A DNA stretch of 64,000 nt from NCBI RefSeq assembly GCF_007830545.1, contig NZ_VLLF01000001.1, positions 186,001-250,000 on the forward strand, in the 5' to 3' direction. The position numbers and the translations under genes are program-made. This DNA is from Roseibium hamelinense. Its GTDB lineage: Bacteria; Pseudomonadota; Alphaproteobacteria; Rhizobiales; Stappiaceae. The notes beneath the pieces are model-generated. The model was not told the DNA's origin. It saw only the letters and a list, made by a program, of their open reading frames with translations, and made no database searches. Below are positions 34,233 to 44,201 of the stretch, piece after piece (position 1 is the stretch's first letter; each line of letters begins with the position of its first letter).

Positions 34233-36038
34233 CTATACGCGCTGCATCACATAAGAACCGGGCGCATCCTCCAGGATTTTGATGCGATAGGCGCCGGGTT
34301 TTCGAGCCTTGACCTTGGTGTCGTCGAGTGATCGGGTCCAGGCGTCCCAATGAGGCCACCATGAGCCGGGATGTTCTTCGGAGCCACGGATCCAGTCTTC
34401 TAGTGCGCCTTCCGGCTTTCCGCCGGTCCAATACTGATACTTGTTTTTGGCGGGCGGATTGACGACGCCGGCAATGTGTCCTGAGCCGGACAGGACATAC
34501 TCCACCGGGCCGCCGAACAAGCCACTGCCTATAAATACCGAACGGGGCGGCGCGATGTGGTCTTCGCGGGTGGCAAGATTGTAGATCGGGATCGTGACCT
34601 TGGACAGGTCCAGGCGTTCGCCGCCGATTTCCATCCGGCCCTTGGACAGGGTGTTGTCGAGATAACAATTACGCAGATAAAATGAGTGGTTGGCGGCCGG
34701 CATACGTGTTGAATCGGAATTCCAGTAGAGCAGGTCGAAGGGGAACGGCTCCTTGCCCTTCAGGTAATTGTTCACGACGTAGGACCAGATCAGGTCGTTT
34801 GAGCGCAGCATGTTGAACGCTGACGACATCTTGCTGCCATCCAAATACCCGTGCTCGGCCATCCGCTTCTCCAGAAGCTGGATCTGCTCCTCATCTACAA
34901 AGACCTTCAGGTCTCCTGCGTATGTGAAGTCCACCTGGGTGGTAAAGAAGGTCGCGGATTGAATGCGCTGATCGCCCTTTGCTGCCATGTAGGCAAGCGT
35001 GACAGCCAGCAGCGTTCCACCAACGCAATAGCCGATTGCGTTGACTTCTTCCTGACGGGTGGCGCGCTTGATCACATCCAGGGTGTTGAGAATGCCCTCG
35101 CGCATGTAGTGCTCGAAGCTTTTCTGCGCCTGTCTTTCATCCGGGTTGACCCAGGAAATCACGAACACGGTGTGGCCCTGGTCGACCGCCCATTTGATGA
35201 AGGACTTTTCAGGTGTCAGATCGAGTATGTAGAATTTGTTGATCCACGGCGGAACGATCAGGAGCGGGCGCTTCAACACGTCTTCGGTCGTTGGCGAATA
35301 CTGGATAACCTGGCAAACATCGTTTTGGGCGATCACCTTGCCCGGTGTGGTGCCAAGATTGTCGCCAAGCTTGAATTTCGAGGGATCTGTCTGACGGATT
35401 TTGAGGTCGCCATGGCCTGTGCGCAGATCCTCGACCAGATGCTGCATGCCTTTGACCAGGTTCTCGCCATTGCTTTCCATGGTCAGGCGCAGCAATTCCG
35501 GGTTGGTCAAGAGGAAGTTTGACGGCGACACCGCATTGGCGATCTGCGTAACGTAAAACTCGGCCTTGTGTTTTGTGTGATCGTCCAGCCCCTCGGCTTC
35601 ATGGACCATGTCCTCCGCCCATTTGCTGGTGATCAGGTAAAGCTGCTTGATGAAATCGAAAAACTGATTCTCGTTCCAGTCTGGGTCCGCAAAGCGCTTG
35701 TCGCGCGCTTCGGGCTCTACAGCCGGCTTGCAGGGTTCACCCATCATGCGTTTGAGGGAGGAATTCCACAGATCGATGTATCCGGACCATAGGCGGGATT
35801 GCGCTTCCACGGCCCGCTGCGGGTCCGAAACCCAATATTCGCCAACTTGTGCGAGGGTCTTGATGACGCCGGTCAACTCATCGGCGCCGCTGTCCTTGAT
35901 CTCGCCTTTTTCGCGAGGCTCGATATAGACTGCCATTGCCTTACCGGCTTGCTCAAGGGTCTTGGCAAGATTGTTTGCAAAAGCCTCAGGATTATTGATG
36001 ATATATTGCAGCATGGGATGCTGGCGCTCGTTGGCCAT
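34233..36038 (-). CDS. phaC: Poly(3-hydroxyalkanoate) synthase, class I
   Basis: About 600 residues. The catalytic Cys sits in the lipase-like box [11 protein letters not shown] (about residue 335). The Asp and His of the triad are in [18 protein letters not shown] and [13 protein letters not shown]. The N-terminal PhaC_N domain includes [18 protein letters not shown]. It polymerises hydroxyacyl-CoA into storage polyester. The ATG at 36038 (MANERQHP) is chosen over 36107 because the upstream 23 residues are not family-like. No phaA, phaB or phaZ is adjacent. Confidence 0.93.
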   Translation of the reverse strand: MANERQHPMLQYIINNPEAFANNLAKTLEQAGKAMAVYIEPREKGEIKDSGADELTGVIKTLAQVGEYWVSDPQRAVEAQSRLWSGYIDLWNSSLKRMMGEPCKPAVEPEARDKRFADPDWNENQFFDFIKQLYLITSKWAEDMVHEAEGLDDHTKHKAEFYVTQIANAVSPSNFLLTNPELLRLTMESNGENLVKGMQHLVEDLRTGHGDLKIRQTDPSKFKLGDNLGTTPGKVIAQNDVCQVIQYSPTTEDVLKRPLLIVPPWINKFYILDLTPEKSFIKWAVDQGHTVFVISWVNPDERQAQKSFEHYMREGILNTLDVIKRATRQEEVNAIGYCVGGTLLAVTLAYMAAKGDQRIQSATFFTTQVDFTYAGDLKVFVDEEQIQLLEKRMAEHGYLDGSKMSSAFNMLRSNDLIWSYVVNNYLKGKEPFPFDLLYWNSDSTRMPAANHSFYLRNCYLDNTLSKGRMEIGGERLDLSKVTIPIYNLATREDHIAPPRSVFIGSGLFGGPVEYVLSGSGHIAGVVNPPAKNKYQYWTGGKPEGALEDWIRGSEEHPGSWWPHWDAWTRSLDDTKVKARKPGAYRIKILEDAPGSYVMQRV

Positions 36039-36278
36039 CTCTGCAGGTTCCCTCCACCTTACACCGCTGCCTTTTCTCCGCTCATGCGGATTGTTGAGCA
36101 GCGTCATTATTGCGCCCGCGGCGAGCGGGCTTAACTCCCGGCATTATCAGTGTTTTATGACACAACTTCTGCCGTTGCGTCGAATGAGAAAAAGCGCCTA
36201 CCTTTCAAAGCATGGTTGTTCGCCCTTGAAACTAGGGGGCGCCTGCGCCGCTTTAAGCCAAGGTCTGGAGACAAAAAA

Positions 36279-36554
36279 ATGAAAATACGTCCAGCGGGCC
36301 TGCTTCTGGCGCTGCTACTTTTTGTGACCGGATGTTCGATTGAGCCCGGAACGTCTCTGGTTGAGGTCATGCAATCACCAACGGGACAAAGCCGCGCGGA
36401 CCAGTCACAACAGCCGTTGCCGGCTGCGGGGTTCGATGGAGCACCCCCACAAGCGGCGGCGCCCAATCAGCCGGCCGGTTTGCTAGACCCGCAACAGCGC
36501 GACACGACGCTGGAATATCTCAAGTCGCGCAGTCAGGCTGCCAATGCCGACTAG
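36279..36554 (+). CDS. Small lipoprotein, function unknown
   Basis: 91 residues. The signal peptide MKIRPAGLLLALLLFVTGCS ends in a lipobox with Cys19. The mature part is rich in Gln, Pro and Ala and looks disordered. GGAG lies eight bases before the ATG. It is divergent from phaC and 160 bp upstream of the aminotransferase gene. Confidence 0.7.
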   Translation: MKIRPAGLLLALLLFVTGCSIEPGTSLVEVMQSPTGQSRADQSQQPLPAAGFDGAPPQAAAPNQPAGLLDPQQRDTTLEYLKSRSQAANAD

Positions 36555-36713
36555 GCTGTTTTGAAATGCGCCGCACAAATTTAGGTGGCTAGGCGCTGAA
36601 AGACGGGTGCGAAACCTTGCAGAGGCTGTTAAAAGGGCCGCCAAAGCGCCCGGGGCCCCGGTTTCGTGCGCCTTGAAGAAACCAAGTGTCTAACGATCGC
36701 AAGGACCCGCGCC

Positions 36714-37931
36714 ATGGAGGAATTCCATAAGACCCGGCGGCTTCCGCCTTATGTCTTCGAACAAGTCAATCGGCTGAAGGCAAAGGCGCGAGCGGCGGGC
36801 GCGGATATCATCGATCTGGGCATGGGCAACCCGGACCTTCCAACGCCAAAGCACATTGTAGAAAAGCTGACCGAGGTCGTTCAGGACCCGCGCACGCACC
36901 GGTATTCGGCCTCCAAGGGCATCAATGGTCTGCGTAAAGCGCAGGCAGCCTATTACGGGCGGCGGTTCGGTGTGAAGCTCGATCCTGACACCCAAGTCGT
37001 TGCCACGCTCGGCTCCAAGGAAGGATTTGCGAACATGGCCCAGGCGATTACCGCCCCGGGCGATGTGATCTTGAGCCCCAATCCGAGTTACCCGATCCAC
37101 GCCTTCGGGTTTTTAATGGCCGGCGCATCGATTCGCTCCATCCCGGCCGAGCCCGGCCCCGATTTCTTCCACGCCCTTGAGCGCGCAGTCATCCATTCGG
37201 TGCCAAAGCCGATCGCGATTATCTTGTGTTACCCTGCCAATCCGACCGCCTATTGCGCGGATATCGCGTTCTACCGCGACGTGGTCGCGTTTGCCCGCAA
37301 GCATGACATCTTCATCCTCTCGGATCTGGCCTATTCCGAAATCTACTTCGGTGCGACACCGCCGCCATCCGTTCTGCAGGTTCCCGGTGCGATGGACATT
37401 GCCGCCGAGTTTACGTCGCTGTCGAAAACCTTCTCCATGCCCGGCTGGCGCATGGGCTTTGCTGTTGGCAACGAGCGGCTGATCTCCGCGTTGGCGCGTG
37501 TAAAGTCCTACCTTGACTATGGTGCCTTCACGCCAATTCAGGTTGCGGCTACGGCGGCCTTGAACGGTCCGGAAACCTGCATCGAGGAAACGCGGGCGAT
37601 CTACAAGAAGCGTCGGGACGTGGTCGTTGATTCGTTCGGAAGGGCCGGTTTTCCGGTGCCTGCACCGGAGGCGAGCATGTTTTGCTGGGCACCGATCCCT
37701 GAAAAATTCCGAGCGCTTGGCAGTCTCGAATTTTCCAAGCTGTTGTTGGAGAAAGCCTCCGTTGCCGTCGCGCCAGGGATTGGCTTCGGTGAACATGGCG
37801 ACGATTTCGTACGCATTGGCTTGGTCGAAAATGAACAACGCTTGCGCCAAGCGGCGCGGAATATCCGGCGCTTCCTTGAAAGCGCGGACGAAACATTGCA
37901 CAACGTGATCCCGATCGAGGCTTCTGGCTAA
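36714..37931 (+). CDS. alaC: Class I aminotransferase, AlaC-like
   Basis: 405 residues of PLP fold type I. The PLP Lys lies in SLSKTFSMPGWRMGF, preceded by ILSDLAYSEIYF and LCYPANPTAYCAD. Overall it resembles E. coli AlaC and LL-diaminopimelate aminotransferase-like proteins. The likely reaction is glutamate-pyruvate transamination. The ATG at 36714 follows AAGGA. It is 36 bp upstream of hom, an arrangement seen in other alphaproteobacteria, suggesting a role in amino-acid supply. Confidence 0.88.
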   Translation: MEEFHKTRRLPPYVFEQVNRLKAKARAAGADIIDLGMGNPDLPTPKHIVEKLTEVVQDPRTHRYSASKGINGLRKAQAAYYGRRFGVKLDPDTQVVATLGSKEGFANMAQAITAPGDVILSPNPSYPIHAFGFLMAGASIRSIPAEPGPDFFHALERAVIHSVPKPIAIILCYPANPTAYCADIAFYRDVVAFARKHDIFILSDLAYSEIYFGATPPPSVLQVPGAMDIAAEFTSLSKTFSMPGWRMGFAVGNERLISALARVKSYLDYGAFTPIQVAATAALNGPETCIEETRAIYKKRRDVVVDSFGRAGFPVPAPEASMFCWAPIPEKFRALGSLEFSKLLLEKASVAVAPGIGFGEHGDDFVRIGLVENEQRLRQAARNIRRFLESADETLHNVIPIEASG

Positions 37932-37967
37932 CGATTGGTTCCTGTCTGAAATTGGATCTTCAAACAT

Positions 37968-39293
37968 ATGAGTGACGTGTTGAGAGTGGGGGTCGCAGGC
38001 CTCGGTACCGTCGGGGCATCCGTGGTCCGGCTGCTCACAAAACATGGCGAAAAGATCGCGCTGAAAAGCGGCCAAACGGCCGAGATTAAAGCTGTGAGTG
38101 CCCGCAATCGCGCCCGGGACCGGGGCGTCGATCTGTCCGGTTACGCCTGGTATGAAGATCCAGTAGAAATGGCCGAAAAAGCCGATATCGACGTATTTGT
38201 CGAGTTGATCGGGGGCGATAACGGGCCCGCTGAATCCAGTGTGCGGGCGGCCCTTTCGCGCGGCCTGCACGTGGTAACAGCCAACAAGGCGCTTCTGGCC
38301 AAACACGGTGTCTCTCTTGCCGAGTTGGCTGAAGCAAATGGTGTGTCGCTGAACTATGAAGCTGCGGTTGCCGGCGGTATTCCGATCGTCAAGACTTTGC
38401 GCGAGTCGCTCGCCAGCAACGAAATTACCCGCGTTTACGGGATCTTGAACGGCACCTGCAACTACATCCTCACCCGGATGGAAGCAGAAGGGCTGAGCTT
38501 CGAGGAGTGTCTGGCTGACGCCCAGCGGCTCGGATATGCCGAAGCCGACCCGTCGTTCGATATCGAGGGCGATGACACGGCACACAAGCTCGCGATTCTG
38601 ACGAGTCTGGCCTTCGGCACCAAAATTTCGGATGAGAGCATCTATATCGAAGGCATTACGTCGATCACAACGGCTGACATTCAGGCGGCGGACGAACTTG
38701 GATACCGCATCAAGTTGCTCGGCGTTGCCCAGAGAACGGACACGGGCATCGAGCAGCGTGTTCACCCGACCATGGTCCCCAAGGCCTCCGCGATTGCCCG
38801 AATCGATGGTGTGTTGAATGCCGTTGCCGTTGACGGCGACTTCGTCGGCGAGATCGTGCTTGTTGGGCCGGGAGCCGGCGGCGATGCTACGGCATCCTCG
38901 GTCGTTGCCGATATTGTGGACATTGCCCGCGCCGACAAGACGGCCGTTCTGGGCATGCCTGCGGCCCATCTTGAAGACTACACCCGCGCCCGGATGCGCT
39001 TGCATGAAGGCGGCTACTACATGCGCCTGTCGGTTCACGACCGTCCGGGTGCGTTTGCCGAAATCGCGAAATGCATGGCTGATGAAGGCATTTCGCTGGA
39101 GTCCATCGTCCAGCGGCGTGCAACGCGCGCGGTAAACGCGCCGGGATCCGGTGGGGACAGTGCACCTCAGCCTGTCATCTTGATCACGTATGAAACCACC
39201 GAGGTCGCCGTTAAAAAGGCCCTTGAGGTCATTACGGAGAAGGGGGTCGTGTCTCATCCTCCTCAGATGATCCGTATTGAAAAGTTGAAGTAG
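37968..39293 (+). CDS. hom: Homoserine dehydrogenase
   Basis: 441 residues. It has an N-terminal NAD(P) motif GVAGLGTVGASVVRLL, the catalytic region NGTCNYILTRMEAEGLSFEECLADAQRLGYAEADPSFDIEGDDTAHKLAIL and a C-terminal ACT domain (about 355-440) for threonine control. It reduces aspartate semialdehyde to homoserine, so a normal aspartate-family pathway exists besides the aspartokinase/ASADH pair of the island at 16.9-19 kb. Confidence 0.96.
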   Translation: MSDVLRVGVAGLGTVGASVVRLLTKHGEKIALKSGQTAEIKAVSARNRARDRGVDLSGYAWYEDPVEMAEKADIDVFVELIGGDNGPAESSVRAALSRGLHVVTANKALLAKHGVSLAELAEANGVSLNYEAAVAGGIPIVKTLRESLASNEITRVYGILNGTCNYILTRMEAEGLSFEECLADAQRLGYAEADPSFDIEGDDTAHKLAILTSLAFGTKISDESIYIEGITSITTADIQAADELGYRIKLLGVAQRTDTGIEQRVHPTMVPKASAIARIDGVLNAVAVDGDFVGEIVLVGPGAGGDATASSVVADIVDIARADKTAVLGMPAAHLEDYTRARMRLHEGGYYMRLSVHDRPGAFAEIAKCMADEGISLESIVQRRATRAVNAPGSGGDSAPQPVILITYETTEVAVKKALEVITEKGVVSHPPQMIRIEKLK

Positions 39294-39343
39294 AGGGACT
39301 GCGGTATAATTGCGCCGCAGTTGGGAGAAGTTTGGAGAATTTG

Positions 39344-40339
39344 ATGGCGAATAGTGATGGTGCCGCGACCAGTGGGCTCGACCGCATCCTGACATTGGAG
39401 CTTGCACGCGTTTCAGAGCGGGCTGCCGTGTCGGCCGCTAGATTGCGCGGCCGCGGTGACGAGATGGCTGCAGACCAGGCGGCTGTTGACGCCATGCGCC
39501 GCGAGCTGAACCGGTTGCCGATCGACGGGACGGTGGTGATCGGCGAGGGCGAGCGCGACGAGGCGCCCATGCTTTACATCGGCGAGAATGTCGGCACCAA
39601 ACAGGGGCCCAAGGTCGACATCGCACTCGATCCGCTTGAGGGCACCACGATTTGCGCCAAGAACCTGCCAAACTCCCTAGCGGTCATTGCCTTGGCCCCG
39701 GAAGGTGATCTCCTGAACGCGCCCGACAGCTACATGGACAAGATTGCCATTGGGCCGGGTTATCCGGACGGGCTGATTGATCTGGATGCCCCGATTGCGG
39801 AAAACCTTGCCGCTGTTGCCCGGGAAAAGGATGTGCCGATCGGCGAGGTGACAGCCTGTGTTCTCGACCGTCCGCGTCATGCCCGTCTGATCGAGGATAT
39901 CCGCGCGACCGGAGCTGCCATCCGTCTGATTGGTGATGGGGATGTTGCCGGTATCATCCACACCACGGATCCCGACGAAACCGGGATCGATCTTTATGCA
40001 GGGATTGGCGGCGCGCCAGAAGGTGTGCTGGCCGCTGCCGCTCTGCGCTGCATTGGCGGCCAAATGCAGACCCGTCTGGTCATCACCCGACATGAGCAGG
40101 TCGAGCGGGCGCACCGCATGGGCATTGAGGACGTGAAAAAGAAATACACGCTCGAAGAAATGGCCGGACCGGATGTCTTGTTTGCGGCAACGGGTGTGAC
40201 TGATGGCAACTTCCTGCAAGGTGTGCGCTTCGGACGGAACAACATCACCACGCATACCGTGGTGATGCGCTCGTCCACAGGGACTGTCCGCTACATCAAG
40301 GCGCAGCACAACCAGATCGAAAAGTTCCACTTGGACTGA
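39344..40339 (+). CDS. glpX: Fructose-1,6-bisphosphatase class II
   Basis: 331 residues. The metal-binding segments IGEGERDEAPMLYIGE and DIALDPLEGTTICAKN are intact, as is GDGDVAGII. It dephosphorylates fructose 1,6-bisphosphate (and often sedoheptulose bisphosphate) in gluconeogenesis. The ATG at 39344 has GGAG upstream. It follows hom by 50 bp, probably in the same transcript. Confidence 0.95.
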   Translation: MANSDGAATSGLDRILTLELARVSERAAVSAARLRGRGDEMAADQAAVDAMRRELNRLPIDGTVVIGEGERDEAPMLYIGENVGTKQGPKVDIALDPLEGTTICAKNLPNSLAVIALAPEGDLLNAPDSYMDKIAIGPGYPDGLIDLDAPIAENLAAVAREKDVPIGEVTACVLDRPRHARLIEDIRATGAAIRLIGDGDVAGIIHTTDPDETGIDLYAGIGGAPEGVLAAAALRCIGGQMQTRLVITRHEQVERAHRMGIEDVKKKYTLEEMAGPDVLFAATGVTDGNFLQGVRFGRNNITTHTVVMRSSTGTVRYIKAQHNQIEKFHLD

Positions 40340-40389
40340 GAGACGCAAGGGCATGTGATGGGCCTGGGCCCGAACGAACGGAAAACCTC

Positions 40390-42210
40390 ATGAGCGGCCC
40401 GGCCGGGATCTCCCCAGCCGGGCGGCTTGTTCTCGGCGTCGAGCGCTCGGCGAATGATTACGCCTGGCGCGAGCGGCTGGACGAGGCGCAGGGGCGTCAT
40501 GCCATGGCGATTGCCCAGAGGCATGACCTGCCGGACGTGCTGGCACGGGTCATGGCCGCGCGGAACGTGCTTCCAGAAGCGGCGGAAGACTTTCTCGAGC
40601 CCTCGCTCAAGACGTTGATGCCTGATCCATCGCGCCTGGCCGGCATGGATGCTGCGGTTCAAAGGGTGGCTGATGCTGTGGAGGCGGGCACGAAGGTTGC
40701 GATATTCGGCGATTATGACGTCGACGGCGCAACGTCCTCCTCCGTTCTGGCGCGGTACCTGCGTTGGGTCGGGCTTGATCCGGTCATCCACATTCCCGAC
40801 CGCATTATTGAAGGATATGGACCGAACGGCCCAGCGATTGAGGCGCTGCATGCAGATGGGGCCCGCCTTTTGATCACGGTCGATTGCGGCAGCACGTCAT
40901 TCGACGCGTTTGAAACAGCAGCCGGTCTCGGACTCGATGTTGTCGTCATCGACCATCACCAGGTTGGCGAAACCCTTCCAAAGGTTGTGGCCCTCGTCAA
41001 TCCGAACCGGCAGGACGACCTGTCCGGGCAGGGGCATTTGGCGGCAGTTGGCGTGACATTTCTGTTTCTGGTCGGGCTGAACCGGGAACTGCGCAATCGC
41101 GGATTTTTTAACGGGTACGCCCAACCGGATTTGATGTCCCTGCTCGATCTTGTCGCCTTGGGAACGGTCTGCGACGTGGTGCCTTTGCTTGGGCTGAACC
41201 GGGCTTATGTGACGCGCGGCCTTGCCGTGATGCATCAGCGGCGCAACCCGGGACTGTCGAACCTTTCCGACGTTGCGCGCGTTGCTGGAAAACCCGCGCC
41301 CTATCATCTCGGTTTCCTGCTGGGGCCAAGGATCAATGCCGGCGGACGTATAGGCGATGCGGCGTTGGGTGCACGGCTTTTGACCTGTGATGATGGCGCA
41401 GAAGCCCGGCAGATTGCTGAAAAGCTCGATCAGTTGAATGCAGAGCGCCAGGCCATGGAAGCCGTCATGCTGGAAGAGGCCGGAGCGCAGGCGTTCCAGG
41501 CCATGGAACGCGGCGATCCTGCCGTGCTGATGACCGGGTCGTCGGACTGGCATCCGGGTATTGTCGGTTTGATCGCCTCCCGCTTGAAGGAAGCCAACCG
41601 GCGTCCGGCGTTTGCCATTGCCTTTGACGAAACAGGCAAGGGAACCGGTTCGGGCCGGTCGATCAACGGCGTTGATTTGGGCAAGGCCGTGCGAGAGGCG
41701 GTCGAAAACGGGTTGCTGGAAAAGGGAGGCGGCCACGCCATGGCGGCCGGTTTGACGGTTCGCAAGGAAAAACTTGACGAGCTGCAAGCGTTCTTCAACG
41801 AGCGTTTAATGGCGGATGTCGAGCAGGCAGCCTCGTTCAGGGACTTGAAAATCGACGGTGCGCTGACCGCAACGGGGGCGTCGCTCGACTTCATGGAGCT
41901 GCTGGAAAAAGCCGGGCCTTACGGAGCCGGGCACCCCGAGCCCTTGTTTGTGTTTCCCTCACACCGGGTTGCCTTTGCAGACGTAGTCGGCAACGGGCAT
42001 GTGCGCGCGAGCCTTGCAAGTTCCGACGGCACAAAGATCAAGGCGATCTGCTTCAAGGCTGAAGACAAACCGCATGGAAAAATGCTCTTGGAGGGTCGTG
42101 GCCGGCCACTCCATATCGCCGGGTCGCTGTCAATCGACACATGGCAGGGCGTGCCGAAGGTGCAGCTGCGCATCGTTGATGCCGCCGATCCGCAGAAGAC
42201 CCGTCTGTAG
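40390..42210 (+). CDS. recJ: Single-stranded-DNA-specific exonuclease RecJ
   Basis: 606 residues of the DHH superfamily. Motifs include FGDYDVDGATSSS, LITVDCGSTSFD, VVVIDHHQVGETLP and VALGTVCDVVPL (DHH part), and GGGHAMAAGLTV (DHHA1 part). It degrades single-stranded DNA 5' to 3' in recombination and mismatch repair. It is 50 bp from glpX in the hom-glpX-recJ order common in alphaproteobacteria. Confidence 0.95.
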   Translation: MSGPAGISPAGRLVLGVERSANDYAWRERLDEAQGRHAMAIAQRHDLPDVLARVMAARNVLPEAAEDFLEPSLKTLMPDPSRLAGMDAAVQRVADAVEAGTKVAIFGDYDVDGATSSSVLARYLRWVGLDPVIHIPDRIIEGYGPNGPAIEALHADGARLLITVDCGSTSFDAFETAAGLGLDVVVIDHHQVGETLPKVVALVNPNRQDDLSGQGHLAAVGVTFLFLVGLNRELRNRGFFNGYAQPDLMSLLDLVALGTVCDVVPLLGLNRAYVTRGLAVMHQRRNPGLSNLSDVARVAGKPAPYHLGFLLGPRINAGGRIGDAALGARLLTCDDGAEARQIAEKLDQLNAERQAMEAVMLEEAGAQAFQAMERGDPAVLMTGSSDWHPGIVGLIASRLKEANRRPAFAIAFDETGKGTGSGRSINGVDLGKAVREAVENGLLEKGGGHAMAAGLTVRKEKLDELQAFFNERLMADVEQAASFRDLKIDGALTATGASLDFMELLEKAGPYGAGHPEPLFVFPSHRVAFADVVGNGHVRASLASSDGTKIKAICFKAEDKPHGKMLLEGRGRPLHIAGSLSIDTWQGVPKVQLRIVDAADPQKTRL

Positions 42211-42286
42211 GGCCTAACGGCATTAACCATTCCGCAAGCCTTGCGGTTCTACGCTGATCCAGCTGAAGGAATCGGCGGAGAGACCC

Positions 42287-42478
42287 ATGCGTGCTCAGGA
42301 CGAGTTGAAAGCCCATTTCAAAAACATTGATCACCACACCGACCGGGCGCTTGCCCACCTGGTGAAGATCAGGCGTCAGCCGAAGCTGGCAGTGATGCCA
42401 GAAAGTGCGCATGCACAGCGCCTGGGTGCTGCATTCATCTTTCTGCTGATCTCTTTCGTGGCGGTTCTGTTTGTATGA
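42287..42478 (+). CDS. Small tail-anchored membrane protein, hypothetical
   Basis: 63 residues. A charged N-terminal helix (RAQDELKAHFKNIDHHTDRALAHLVKIRRQ) is followed by one hydrophobic segment at the C-terminus (AAFIFLLISFVAVLFV). GGAGAG lies before the ATG. No family recognised. Confidence 0.55.
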   Translation: MRAQDELKAHFKNIDHHTDRALAHLVKIRRQPKLAVMPESAHAQRLGAAFIFLLISFVAVLFV

Positions 42479-42574
42479 TCCGGCATTTCGGCTTGCATTT
42501 TTAACGTCATTGACTGCAAGAAGCATGCACTGACGCGGCATTTGCCGCGCTGATCCAAGTGCAGGCCTCGTCTT

Positions 42575-43471
42575 ATGCAAAACTATAAAATCGGCCTCTG
42601 GTCCATGAATATGGGCTTTGCGCCTGCGTCCGTGCAGGCGTTTGCGGACCATATCGAACGGCGCATGGAAGACACCGCGTCAGCGGGCGGCCGTTTGCTG
42701 GTGATGCCGGAATATGCCGTCGAAGCGGCGCTCAGCCTGAAGACAGAGGGCCTGAAACCAACCGAAGAGATGGCGTTTCTTTGCCATGTCGGACATTCCT
42801 TGAAGACTGCTGTCCGTCATCTTCCCGAACAGACCGGCGTTTCGCTGCTTCTCGGGTCAATGCCGGTAAAGCGGCAGGCCGGTTTTACTAACACGGCGCT
42901 CCTGCTGACCAGCGACGGCCGGGAAATCAGCCAGGACAAATTGTGCCTGACACCGGGCGAAGCCGATCCGGACAGCTGGACCCTCGTGCCGGGCACCGAG
43001 CTTCAGGTCTTTGATCTTGACGGTATAAAAACCGCTATACTGATCTGCCTCGATGTTGAGATGCCGGCGCTGTCGAGTCTCTTGGCAAAGGCTGATATTG
43101 AGCTGTTGCTCGTTCCGTCCATGACCGAGCGCCTCGCCGGATATCATCGGGTCTACGGCTGCGCCAAGGCCCGGGCGGTGGAACTGATGTGCGCGGTTGC
43201 CGTGTGTGGCACGGTAGGGCCGGCCAAGGGAACAACCCAAAACGAGACCAACGTCTCCGGGGCCGCGCTTTATCTGCCCTGTGAGGAAGAACTTGGCCAT
43301 GCCGGTATCGGAATTGATCTTCCTCCGACCGGCGGCACACACGCATATGAGCACTTTTCGGTGGCTTCCGTCCCGATTGATACGCTTCGCAAGCTCAAGG
43401 CGGGAGAGGCCGAGGTGTGGCCCGGTGCATGGACCGCCGATCACGTTCGCCTCACGAAGAATTATCAATAA
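42575..43471 (+). CDS. Carbon-nitrogen hydrolase (nitrilase superfamily)
   Basis: 298 residues. The Glu-Lys-Cys triad can be placed in VMPEYAVEA, SQDKLCLTPGE and ILICLDVEMP. The segment around the Cys differs from the common CYD/CWE forms, so the substrate class (amidase, carbamoylase, nitrilase) is open. It stands between recJ and a Nudix gene without informative partners. Confidence 0.8.
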   Translation: MQNYKIGLWSMNMGFAPASVQAFADHIERRMEDTASAGGRLLVMPEYAVEAALSLKTEGLKPTEEMAFLCHVGHSLKTAVRHLPEQTGVSLLLGSMPVKRQAGFTNTALLLTSDGREISQDKLCLTPGEADPDSWTLVPGTELQVFDLDGIKTAILICLDVEMPALSSLLAKADIELLLVPSMTERLAGYHRVYGCAKARAVELMCAVAVCGTVGPAKGTTQNETNVSGAALYLPCEEELGHAGIGIDLPPTGGTHAYEHFSVASVPIDTLRKLKAGEAEVWPGAWTADHVRLTKNYQ

Positions 43472-43590
43472 AACGACTTTCCGCGACGTAAGGATGGTGC
43501 ACACTGTGCATCTTTTTGTGGACATTGCCCGGAACTGGGCTGTATAAAGCGGGCAATATCACAGCCGACCTTTCCGACAAGGCCTTATCC

Positions 43591-44085
43591 ATGGCAGTTT
43601 TGGACTTTGATTGGGCGCCTCGCGCCCCTTGGCTGCGTGGACTAGTTGATTTATTCCGCCGGCCTGCGCGCCTACAAATTGCTGCATTGTGCTATCGGGT
43701 TCCCAAGGGAGCGGCCGAGCCTGAAGTGCTGCTTGTGACGACGCGGGACACCGGCCGCTGGATCATTCCAAAAGGCTGGCCGGAGCCGGACAAGCCGGCT
43801 TTCGAAACGGCTGTGATCGAGGCCTATGAGGAAGCGGGTGTCGTTGGCAAACCCGAGCGGCGTGTCTTCGGGCAATTCAGGTCCTTCAAGGGGCTATCGA
43901 ACGGGTTGACCCTGCGAACCAAAGTTCTCGTGTTCAAGATCCGGGCCACGAAGCTGCTCGACAGTTTTCCGGAAAAGGGTCAGCGCAAACTGGCTTGGGT
44001 CCCGGTTTCGCAAGCCATCGAGCAGGCAAATGAGAAAGGGCTGCAAAAGCTCCTTCGCCGCTTTAAAGCGGAAACCGCCGTCTAA
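43591..44085 (+). CDS. Nudix hydrolase
   Basis: 164 residues. The Nudix box spans GWPEPDKPAFETAVIEAYEEAGVVG; the usual Arg of REuxEExGu is Ile here, while the metal-binding EExG core is kept. It is preceded by GRWIIPKGW, typical of the diphosphoinositol/diadenosine-polyphosphate group. The ATG at 43591 is chosen for the family-like N-terminus. Substrate unknown. Confidence 0.85.
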   Translation: MAVLDFDWAPRAPWLRGLVDLFRRPARLQIAALCYRVPKGAAEPEVLLVTTRDTGRWIIPKGWPEPDKPAFETAVIEAYEEAGVVGKPERRVFGQFRSFKGLSNGLTLRTKVLVFKIRATKLLDSFPEKGQRKLAWVPVSQAIEQANEKGLQKLLRRFKAETAV

Positions 44086-44201
44086 GTTGCCACGCAGACC
44101 GTTGAGCACTCCTTGAAATCGCAGGGGGATGCCTGTCTGCGTCACGACGGTCACAAACACCAGTCAGACTGCAGCCAGACGCTGGGTCAGGGAAAAGAGC
44201 G

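Noticed and set aside
37113..39407. 764-residue open frame on the minus strand opposite the aminotransferase and hom
   Set aside because: It lies antisense to two clearly real genes, has shadow-type composition (many Arg, His, Gly, Asp) and no domain pattern.
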